Shown in pieces: positions 11,243 to 21,900 of a stretch of 64,000 bases of DNA. Position numbers and translations under genes: made by a program. Source of the stretch: Hibiscus mutabilis. Its lineage: Eukaryota; Streptophyta; Magnoliopsida; Malvales; Malvaceae. Where the stretch lies: positions 6,076,001 to 6,140,000 of the forward strand of contig CM033715.1 of NCBI GenBank assembly GCA_019671005.1, read 5' to 3'. Positions within the stretch are counted from its first letter, which is position 1. Each line of letters starts with the position of its first letter. Under the pieces are notes generated by a model, which was not told the origin of the DNA, did not search any database, and was given only the letters and a program-made list of their open reading frames with translations.

Positions 11243-14200
11243 ATCAATTCTTCAATTGTGGAAAATATATTTTTCTTCACATTTTAAATTTATTAACATT
11301 TGTTACATTTGTGTTTTATTCATATTATAATTGTATTTAAGGTGTGTGTTTGTATGTGTGTAAACTTCTACACAATGAGGCATTTGTGATGTGTTATTTT
11401 TTCCAGTGATATTGTGTTTATTTATATATATTTTTCTTCTCATATCCAAAATTGCCACTTTTTCTTAAGAAAAGGAGCACATACTCTATTTGTGTTACTC
11501 TTTCCTGTTATAATAATATTCATGGTACTACATCTATGTATAATTGATAGATTAATTATGTTGTGTTTTATTTGTGTTATTTTATATCTTTACTTTTAAA
11601 AAAGTTATCCTCAAGTTGAAATTTATTTCTTGTTCGATTGGTTTAACCATCCTTTTTTATTTCGAAATTTCTATGCAAACTAATTGAAGAATGTTTGCTA
11701 TTTGTTTATATGCCATGAAAAAAAACCCTCATTGGTTGGTATCTCCAGGAGGATCAAGGATATAATTCTCCAGAATAAACAAAGCTTTGTGCTTGAGTTG
11801 CAACAGCGATCTATTGAATTTAATTGTATTCTTCAGAAGCATCATAACATTAGGTATGATTAAAATTTTGCTTTTTGTTCTCTGTTTTACCTAATATCTT
11901 TTCAGAAGGCTTTGAGCAACATAGTGTTGTGAAGTATAAAGCTGATGGATGAATTGGTACAGATCTGCGCTGGTTGAAAGGATGCCGGTTTTGGATGAGG
12001 CAACTTTCAGTGGAAGGAGGGCTGGCTCCTTGCCTACATCTGTTTCAAGTTCCACTGGGACAGCACGTAATCTTCCAAATGGAATTGCTAAACCAGCTGC
12101 AGCTCCTGTTGCAGACTTACTTGACCTAAGTTCAGATGATGCTCCAGCACCTAGCTCTTCTGGTGGTGATTTTCTTCAGGATCTTCTTGGTGTTGATTTG
12201 TCCCCAGCTTCTGCACCACCAAGTAAGTTAGGATGCACGAATGGTACATATTTGAGAAACATTTGAGTGAAATTTATTTTTTCAAGCAAGTGCTCATGTT
12301 TTAAATTACCTAATTCTTCAAGCTTCTTAGGATGTTTCAGTGTTAGTGCCTGAAATTAACATTTTCAGGGTAAAAATTCTGTTGAAGAACCAAGTATTTG
12401 ATAATCATAGTGGCAGTTCAGGAAAACACCTGTAACTTTTTTACTCAAAACCAACTCTTTGGATTATGCTATAAAAGAACATAAATCACATTTAAATTTG
12501 ATTTCTATATCATCATAATTTTGAATTCGAATAGGTATTGTATGTGTAATGGGTGTGTAACGATGTTAAAAGAAAGTAAGTCGACACTGCATGCCTACTT
12601 AAGTTGACATTTTGAGTGTGTAACAAGGTTAAAAGAAAATAAATAATCTCCTATATTTTGTTGACAGTTAAAAGTGAAACTTTCAGTATTGCTTCTTCCC
12701 TGCTGATTAAAAAATACTGATATTATCCAACATTTTAGGTACAAGTCAGCCTCCAAAAGGTGGTACAGATGTTCTGCTGGATCTTCTGTCAATTGGAACA
12801 TCGCTTCCTGCACAAAGCAGCTCATCTGCATCTGACATATTATCCTCCATTCAAGACAACAATGCACCACTTGCCAATTTAAACTGCCTTGTGTCACTTT
12901 CCCCACTTTCTGCAAATGCCACTTCTTCTGCAAGTCCTGCTCCAGTGATGGACTTATTGGATGGATTTGGCCCCAGTCCTCAAAAGAATGGTAAATTTTA
13001 AAGTTCAGAATTCCATGGCAGATGTTGTAGCCCTTGTAGTTGCCATAATAGTTATAGTTTTCTTTCTGTTGGCAGAGGAAAATGGATCAGCTTATCCTTC
13101 TTTAGTTGCATATGAGAGCAGCTCTTTAAGGATGACCTTCAACTTCTCAAAGCAACCAGGAAACCCACAAACAACTTTGATCCAGGCTACTTTTACAAAT
13201 CTGACGCCTAATATTTATAATGATTTTCTTTTCCAGGCAGCAGTTCCTAAGGTAACTCAAGATGTCCATTTGTGAGCTTGCTATACTTATAGAGATTTAT
13301 ATTTTTGTTTCAGTGTCATCCGTCAGAGGTGGATTTTGCATTATCAGTTTTCTCTCTGTTGCTTTATTTATCATGAATTTATGTGGCAATCTAAGAATTT
13401 TGCAGTTTTCAACTTAAAGCCTGTCCTCGCCACTAGTTCTCTATATGCCTCAAGAATACTACTTTTATTTAGCCTTGTTTGGAGGGTTCCTAAAATCTAG
13501 GTGTCATTAGTTTCACAAATCTAACTGTGTTATGTTGCTTAAAATAATCATTGAAGATGGTAAATCTTATTCTGTAGATCTTTGCATACATGTCCTTTAA
13601 AAACAAGTGATGCTGATACACTTGCTGCTTTCGAACTCTGCAGTTTCTTCAGCTGCATTTGGATCCGGCTAGCAGCAATACCTTGCCTGCAAATGGGTCC
13701 ATCTCTCAGAGTATGAAACTCACCAATAGCCAACATGGGAAGGTATGTGCACCGAGTTTTAGTAAATTATATATATATATCATTTAGTCGGTTAATGCTT
13801 ATTGTGGCAACCATCCTCCACTGCAGCTTTTTGCTTCATCATATAAAATCATTTTTTGAACTTCTGATCATAGGGGATTAAGAACTTGGTAGAATCAAGT
13901 GTTACTTTGACCGAGCAAGTTTTTGCGCTACAAGTTTTCAATGGCTTGGCCTTCTTTATTACTATTTAACTTCTTTAAGTATTTGTCTTAGATTTTCCCG
14001 TTTCAATTAAACAATGCTTACATGTAGTTACACTATAGGCAGGAGTTGACAAGTATCTGCATTTTTTCCCTCTTATGGAGAAAATAAGGGTGGCCAGATT
14101 ACAATTTTAGGAGAGATTTAACTTCTAGATGTTAGGTTTTACTTTTGCGCCTAAGAAGATGAAATCAAGAACCTAGGAGACATTTGTTGAACTAAAATTT

Positions 14201-14488
14201 TATTTTGTGCCGGGAGTCCCGAGTCTCTAACCACCCAGTTTTCTATTTCTTTTGGCGGAGCAGAGGAGCATTGTTGTCTTGGTCAATTTTACCAGTAACC
14301 TTTAGCGACGCCCCCTCCCCCCCGCTAACTTTCTTAGGTTAATCATTGTCTTACAGAGGCTTAGTTAATCCATTTGTGTATTTAACTTTCAGAAATCGTT
14401 GGTGATGCGCATAAGGATAGCATACAAGACAAACGGCAAAGATGCTTTGGAAGAGGGACAGGTCAACAATTTCCCCCGTGCTTTGTGA

Positions 14489-16318
14489 GGTTGATTGACC
14501 CGCAGACACGCCGAAGATATTCATGTACCACCTTTCCTTTTTTTTCTTTTCTCAACTTTGTTCTGTTAATCTCTGAGAAAACTTCATCTCCCAACTTATA
14601 GTGATAAACATAGTGAATGCAATCCTTTTTTTTTGTTTCAAAATATTTGTATCCAGGGGGTGGGGGGACATAAGATTTTGCTGGGGGGTTGTGTTTTTGT
14701 TGATTCTTCTTTTATAAAAAAAATTCTCATCTTAGTTGATTTTGTATATTATCATCATTGGTATTACTACTACTGCTATTATTATCATCCCTTTTATGGA
14801 ATTGTGGGAATTGAATTTTTTGCTTTAGGCACAAAAGATAAATTTGTTGTAATAAGCAGGGGTTTATTCTCGCAAGATACATCATATTTAGGGTTGATTT
14901 AGAAAAACAAACCTTTTTTCTTTACAAAAACGCCTTAATTTATTACTAGATTCCATTGAGAAAATATTTTTTAGTCGTCGAATATTATTATTAAAATACT
15001 TGTAAAATCTATGAAATATTATCACTAATTTATCAAGTTTAAATCTATGTTATAAACTTTTTAACCAAATTGTTCAGATTTTAGCTATATACAGTATAAT
15101 AATGTTATTTGAGTATTATTTAATGGATTAATATTGACGCGTGGAAACTTTTTTTTACAACCATGTCTATTTAAGCTTTAAACCTTAAAATTTTAAATCC
15201 TAACCTTAAATTTTTAAATTAAATTCTAATTTTAATCTATAAGTTTAATATTTAAGACCTTAATCTTTTAACTTCTAAACCTTAGATTAAACTCATAAAT
15301 CTTAAAATAAATTTGCTTGTATAAACTTTGCATGGGTAGCACATCAAATATTTTCCCTTATTAAATTTGAATATACACATAATTTCTATCAAATTGTTAT
15401 TTCTATCAAATAGTTATTTCATCTACCCTTTGTTTTTTTAACTACTAGTATCTAATTTATTGACTAATTGATTCGGATAGGATACTACAAAGATTTATAC
15501 AGAATGACTTTTTTAATTTAATTGACTTAATTTACAACATTAAAATTTAAGTATTACAATCTTATTTAAAAAATTTGGTATATCATCCCACTAGACCAAA
15601 TAGTAGTCGATATTTTCGTACCTTTCATAATCCAACGTTAATCATAACTTATTTTTTTAAAATAGTCTAAAGATGATTACAAGATAACATCTATTTATAT
15701 ATATTTTTAATACTTTAACAATGAACATACACCTTGTAGACAAAAACAATTTAAATTTATATTTTTTTATAATGAAACATTATCCGTTTTTTTATTAAGA
15801 CACTTGTTAACCATTAATATTTATAACTATATATGTATTGACTATTGATAATGATAGGTGTGTTAAATTTTTATACTTGGCAAGACGTTTAACTTTAGGA
15901 GAAGAATCTGAAACCTCAGAAGATAAAGTCAACATTTCCATTTCTCCGTTGATAAAGTCAACATTTAACGATTTAGATAATATGGACTACCTAGCGACAT
16001 TTTATAATATTATTAAAAATGTAATGGTTTAGTTAATATTTTTATTAAAAATCATAATTTGATTTGATTTTTTAAGAGGTTAAATTTAACGAAAAATAAA
16101 TTTCTAAAATATCTGTATATTAAAATGAAATAAATTAATATTTCAAAATATTATACATCAAGAAGCTATTGACCCAGTAATCAAATTTTACATTAGTTTG
16201 TAACGCGGTAAAAAAAATGACTTCGCTATTGAATGTTAAAAACCCTAAACTTCCATTTACTAGTGAAAAAAAAGAACGCTACAATAAGAAACAAAGAATC
16301 CCTGGCATTCCATATTAT
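14489..16318. other. AP-1 gamma 3' flank and AT-rich intergenic DNA
   Basis: The first part may be 3' UTR. After about 14900 it is strongly AT-rich with degenerate CCTAAA-like words (15175-15310). Bases 15660-15830 match a segment at 44148-44320. A 64-codon frame at 15838-16032 resembles nothing I know and I do not call it a gene. Confidence 0.6.
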
Positions 16319-16899
16319 TGTCACGGGGCTAGACTTCTGAACCAGCCTGACGTGCGGCCTTAGTCGAGTCCTTAAGACAAACGACTAAGTAAGCCTGAAT
16401 CCTCGACCCGAAAGATCGAATTCCGAAGGCACCGAAGAACGCAAGATCGTTTTTAGCGGAAGCAAACTATGAGATCGGCTACGAAGAACTCTGAAAGAAC
16501 GCGAAGAACAAGAGAAGAACAACTCAGAGAATTTAGAGTGAATGCGCTCTCTATTACTCAAGAATAGATGAAATAATGGATGATTACAACTGAGGTGGGG
16601 AGGCCTCTATTTATAGTTGAGTCCCCTCTAATCCGACGGTCCCTACTGATTTACATCAACGGCCTAGATACAACTCTACCAACCACAATGCATAATGCCA
16701 AGAATATTCCTTAGCTATCTATGGAAAGAATCTCCTATGTTCACATAGGTGTGGATGGATAAGCCTTCTTGGATCTTCCAACGGATCGGGTCAGTCTGGT
16801 GGTCTCTTCAAGCCCAAAGTGTGCCTTAGAACCTCATGGATACCTTGGTGTGCACCCTGTGGTGCTAATGACTCGGACCTGGGTTCACGGCCCGTGACA
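16319..16899 (-). repeat. 3' LTR of short TR-GAG element
   Basis: It starts TGTCACGGGG and ends CCCGTGACA on plus, and is homologous to 18257-18837 and to the LTRs at 45448 and 48334. Confidence 0.88.
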
Positions 16900-18256
16900 T
16901 TCTCCCCCACCAAACTTGGCGACGCCCTCGTCGCTACTCCGGGATGAAGTCGGCAACGATCCTGGGACCTCCTTGGCACCTTAGCTTTCTCCCAACTCTG
17001 AATCAAGCTTGGTTGTCCCCCCATAAGGACCGCTCTTCCCATAAAGAGCACCTGACTCGTGCTGGGTTGTCCACCCATATGGACTCCTCGCTTTGGTTGC
17101 CGCCGCCATGTAACATTGCCCGTCGAACCACCTCGCACATCTCGACTGTAGGAACTCTTTCCTAGCAGCTGGAACTTGTCTCCACTTGGATCACCATGAC
17201 CCTCGAACAAAGGTTTGGATGCCGCCTTTGAACTTTCACCATTTGATGGGTTAGGTTTTCTGCTGCCTACACCCAACAAACCGGTCAAATCAAAACCAAA
17301 AAAACAAAGATTGTGTTCGAGATGTACCTTATTCGGGATGAACTCCCTCGCGTTCACTCTAAAATGCATCGGCCCTTCTACATCCTTGAAGTCCGACGCC
17401 CCATTTTGCATTGCATCCTCTTTCTCCACGAAGTTCAATGCACCCTCCACCTTGCCCAACGGTGGCTCTTCACATAACGAATCGAGCTTCAAAGCCTCGC
17501 TCTCTTCGGACTTGTCATGTACCTTGGATTGCTTGACTCTATGTGGGCAATCACGCCAACGATGTGGCTCCATGCAATGAAAACACTTCTATTGCACTTT
17601 CTCCTCCCTCGACTTGACTCTGTCGGAGCAATCGAGCCAACTGTGTGGCCCCTTGCAACGAAGACACTTTCGCTGCACCTCCGGCTTGACCGTTGTAGAC
17701 GAAACAATCATGCCAGCTCTAGCTTCCCTTTTCACAGACTCATCGTTTACCTTGATGGCTGAAAGGTTGGCTTCCTTGGAACAATCCTTTGACTCATGCT
17801 CGCCGTCACAATAGAAGCACCTCCGTGGCTTCATTTCCCATGGTCGGACTAGCATCATAGGCTTGTTCCACCTCGATGGCTCTTCCCCGCCATGCGAGTC
17901 CCATCCACCTTTTTCGAAGCCTGCACCTCGGCTTCAACCGCATCACTCCGTCCCTCCACTTTGTCCGTCATGCTTGATATGCCTTCTACTCCCCCTCCTG
18001 GTCCTTCACCTCGAGGCTCTCCTTGGCACTCACGAGGCTTTTCCTCTAGAACCTGGTGGTTTCGAACTTGGCCCATATCTTCTCACACGACGCCACAAAG
18101 TCTCTACGCCTCTGGGTCCTTCCTTCGACAGCATGGGCCTCGTCACCCATCTGCGCTGCAACGTTTCCTCCTTTCCTTGTCTCCATCTCCAACAATGCCT
18201 TCCACGAGCACTCGATTCACCAACCGTGGCTACGAACCGTGGGCTCTGATACCAAC
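16900..18256 (-). pseudogene. Gag-like zinc-knuckle coding region of short TR-GAG element
   Basis: Minus-strand frames at 17855-18076, 17589-17858 and 16791-17573 form one broken gag-like reading. Three zinc knuckles are visible: CFYCDGEHESKDC, CLRCKGPHSWLDC, and CMEPHRWRDC with its first cysteine two residues earlier. The spacing is CX2CX3HX4C, one residue shorter than the usual retroviral knuckle, and the glycine before His is absent. The C-terminal part is low-complexity, basic and Gly/Ser-rich. No protease active site is seen. The frames on the opposite strand here are antisense shadows. Confidence 0.7.
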
Positions 18257-18837
18257 TGTTACGGGGCTAGACTTCTGAACCAGCCTGACGTGCGGCCTTA
18301 GTCTAGTCCTTAAGATAAACGACTAAGTAAGCCTGAATTCTCGACCCGAAAGATCGAATTCCGAAGGCACCGAAGAACGCAATATCGTTCTTAGCGGAAG
18401 CAAACTATGAGATCGGCTACGAAGAACTCTGAAAGAACGCGAAGAACAAGAGAAGAACAACTCAGAGAATTTAGAGTGAATGCACTATCTATTACTCAAG
18501 AATAGATGAAAGAATGGATGATTACAACTGAGGTGGGGAGGCCTCTATTTATAGTTGAGTCCCCTCTAATCCGACGGTCCCTACTGATTTACATCAACGG
18601 CCTAGATACAACTCTACTAACCACAAGACATAATGCCAAGAATATTCCTTAGCTATCTATGGAAAGAATCTCCTATGTTCACATAGGTGTGGATGGATAA
18701 GCCTTTTTGGATCTTCTCACAGATCGGGCCAGTCTGGTGGTCTTTTCAAGCCCAAAGTATGACTCAGAACCTCATGGACACCTTGGTGTGCACCCTGTGG
18801 TGCTAATGACTCGGACCTGGGTTCACGGCCCGTCACA
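18257..18837 (-). repeat. 5' LTR of short TR-GAG element, abutting the ThrRS gene
   Basis: It is 581 bp. Its outer end lies 112 bp before the ThrRS start codon at 18950. Confidence 0.88.
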
Positions 18838-18949
18838 TTATGCACTCCCTCTTCTACTGTCCGCCGTTACACTGTTTTTTTTTCAGCCAGCTTTCTTCCT
18901 CCTCTCTAAGCCATCCTCCACTCCTCTCCGCCGCTTCTCCGCCTTGACC

Positions 18950-21900
18950 ATGGCTGCTTCTCAGCCCAAAGACGAGGCCTATCTCAACCAAGTCATCGAG
19001 AAGCGCATCAAAATCTTTCAATCCCATCAGGTTCAGCAGCAGTCTCATCTTGAGTCCCTCTCGCACGACCCAATCAAGATCACGTTGCCTGATGGGTCAG
19101 TAAAGGAAGGGAAAAATGGGTTTCGTCTCCCATGGATATTGCCCCGAGGAATTTCCAAGGGCTTGGCTGCCAATGCATTGATTTCTTCGGTCAATGGGGT
19201 TTTGTGGGATATGAATAGGCCTTTGGAAGGTGACTGTGAGCTTAAGATTTTCAATTTTGATACCGATGAAGGCCGTGATACTTTTTGGCACTCTAGCGCA
19301 CACATCCTTGGTGAGGTAAATTGGAATTTTTTATTCTATACTGAAATTTACTTTAATTTGACTTTATGAAAGCTGAGAACTTGATCTAATTGGATAACAT
19401 TTCTGAACTTTCAAACCAGCAATTTATGTTCTATGATTTAGTAAGAAAATATAAACAGTTCATTAATTTATATGCTACAAATTAGCAAAACTTGATTGCT
19501 GAATCCATGTGTTCACCGATAACTGGATTAACTTTTCAGTTTCGGTAATGTAGGAGTACGAAATTCTTATAAGTTAAAGTAGATGAATTGATTTCTCAGT
19601 TTTTTGTTGAGGGTTGAAATTCATAATTAGATAGTATATCTTCTGTTGTTCTGTTTTGTGGGACTATTGTCTATTTTTTCTTGGTGTTATGCAGTCCCTT
19701 GAGAGCGTATATGGTTGCAAACTTTGCATCGGGCCTTGCACCACTAGAGGAGAGGTAAGTTTATTACGTGAGCTTTGCCTTTGGTTATATTGAATGTGCT
19801 TCAATGTAGATATTTGGCTCTTGAATGATCTTTAGTGTGTTCTATTAAATTAATTTCTGTGGCTTTGTAATTACTATTCTTAGAATTCCCAATGTATTTC
19901 AATCAGATTGCATGAGCAAACACGTTTTTTGTTGTAGGGTAAAGTATTATCCATTGTAATAATTGAAAATTCTTTGTGTTAGCTTGATATTTTCTTATTG
20001 ATTTAAAATTTTCACTTGATTAAGGCATTTGAAAATAATGTTATGGTTTTAGGTACTGTTGAATGTTTCTTTCTTTTCTTCTTGATCCTTAAGTTGGTTT
20101 GCCGAGGACTTTTGGTGTGGATTTGCCTTCTTACAAGATGGTATGTGGTTTCACAGGGTTTCTATTACGATGCATTTTATGGTGATTTGGGCTTGAATGA
20201 GGACCACTTTAAGCAAATTGAAGCGGGGGCATTGAAAGCTGTTGTGGTATTGTTAATATTACTAAAAGACCAACTTCATGCTTTTGAACTTCTGATTGTT
20301 TTTTACGATCACCTCCCACTGATATTCATGCTCGTTTGGTTTTTATGCATTTGTTAAGGGAAAATTTGAGAGTCTTAAAATCATATTATGAAATGTTGAA
20401 CAGTGGTTAATTTTTTTTAATGTTATTTACACTTCTATTGCATGTGAATTGTGCTAGGGGTAAAACTGTTATTTCATAGTAGATTCATTTTTCCTTTTGG
20501 TTTCTTAATGCAGGAAAAACAACCTTTCGAACGCATTGAAGTGACAAGGGAACAAGCCCTTGAGTTGTTTTCTGAAAATAACTTTAAGGCAAGTTGAGTG
20601 GTGGTGTTTTGAATTTTCATATCAATTGAAATGATTCCTTTCTACTTATAATCCCTCCCATTGCACTAATTTCTGCAGTGCTAATTTTTATAATCAGGTT
20701 GAGATCATCAACGATTTGCCTGCAGACAAAACCATTACAGTATACAGATGTGGTCCCTTGGTTGATTTATGCCGTGGACCTCATATTCCCAATACTTCCT
20801 TTGTGAAGGCATTTGCATGCTTAAAGGTGACATTTTACATTGATCTATGGAAGCTATGTTTTGGAGATGTGTGGATTCCTTGTCAATACAGTTTCCTGGT
20901 TTACTCATTAATTGTGATCTTCAGGCTTCATCAGCTTACTGGAGGGGAAACAAAGATCGTGAGAGTTTATAAAGAGTATATGGTATATCATATCCTGACC
21001 GGAAACGTTTGAAGGTGAGATAATTTTTCTCCTTTGTTTTTATAATGGCTGTCAGATTTATTATTGTACCAGTTATGTTTTTGAATTTTTAATTATTTGT
21101 TTGTTTTTTTATTTTAATTATTTTTCATTGTTGAAGCAACTATATACGAGTATGATGCATACTGAAATATATTCATTTCTTTTATTATAATGTAAAGGAT
21201 ATACAAATCTGGCATATTAGCAGAAATTACTTTAGGCCTTCATTTTGTACGGACGTAGCACAGGCAGAGAGTTTAGGCAACTCATTACTATAGGAAAAGA
21301 AGTTTTCTTGTTTCATGGCACACTTGTTGTTCTAGCATTACAATTTTGCTTCTGATGAAAGTTAACGTTTTTCCACAGGAATATATCCAACGGATAGAAG
21401 AAGCAAAGAAATATGACCATAGATTGTTGGGTACAAAGCAGGAGCTATTCTTTTGCCACCCTCTCAGGTACCATTATACTTTAATATGATATGTAGTACT
21501 GTGTTCAAGAATGTTTGTGTTATTAATATTTGTCATTTTGGGTAACTTTCAGCCCAGGAAGTTGGTTCTTTCTTCCTCATGGAACTCGAATTTACAACAA
21601 ACTAATGGAATTGATACGAAATGAATATGGGAAAAGGGGTTACGAAGAGGTTACAAGGCTTCTCTCTGTTTCTCTGTTCTAGAGATTTATTTAAACTTAT
21701 GTAATTCCAATAACAAGTCAATGATGTTGCATAATTTTGGCAGGTTAAGTCACCAAACATGTACAACATGAATCTTTGGGAAACATCTGGCCATGCTGCA
21801 AATTATAAGGAGAATATGTTTTTGTTTGAGGTGAGATGTTGTGTAACAACAGAAAACATAACTTGTATCTGTCATTTTAGTTGTACAGTTGAATCTTAAT

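Larger units (their letters stand above)
1..14488 (+). pseudogene. AP-1 complex subunit gamma (adaptin), C-terminal exons, with in-frame stop
   Basis: Large subunit of the AP-1 clathrin adaptor, which sorts cargo at the trans-Golgi network and early endosome. The gene starts before the window. Exons I can place: 1-39, 129-224, 5244-5371, 11749-11853, 11963-12222, 12739-12990, 13076-13251, 13644-13742 and 14393-14488 (TGA stop). All joins keep frame with GT-AG borders. The exons encode the end of the trunk (ALYRAFQTSTEQ, GMLDIEEPIT, KAMALIALLKLSSRFPS), a hinge with acidic LLDL/DLLGVDL clathrin-box-like motifs, and the gamma-ear domain (LVAYESSSLRMTF to EGQVNNFPRAL). The second exon carries TAA at 165-167, where relatives have a Glu codon in IGEYGD. 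A full-length protein, and with it the hinge and ear, should not be made from this copy. Introns 225-5243 and 5372-11748 are swollen by copia elements. Family assignment is firm. Pseudogene status rests on one codon, so a base error is possible. Confidence 0.8.
16319..18837 (-). mobile_element. Non-autonomous gag-only LTR element (TR-GAG type), short copy
   Basis: Terminal repeats of 581 bp at 16319-16899 and 18257-18837 differ at roughly 20 sites. Just inside the right repeat, the minus strand starts GTTGGTATCAGAGCCC, a full initiator-tRNA-Met primer site. Inside the left repeat is a polypurine tract (ttctcccccacc on plus). The interior is only about 1.36 kb and encodes gag-like protein with zinc knuckles on the minus strand. 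There is no protease, RT or integrase. The flanks share ttat (16315-16318 and 18838-18841). It is related to the longer element at 45448-48955. Confidence 0.88.

Noticed and set aside
14633..14902. 89-codon plus frame after AP-1 gamma
   Set aside because: Low-complexity translation (runs of Tyr/His from TATTAT repeats) with no family pattern.
16944..18301. Plus-strand frames inside the short TR-GAG element
   Set aside because: Antisense of the zinc-knuckle coding strand.
18707..18949. Reading frame inside the LTR extending ThrRS at its N-terminus
   Set aside because: It starts in the TR-GAG repeat, so it is not an ancestral part of the enzyme. Kept only as a finding about possible LTR-driven transcripts.
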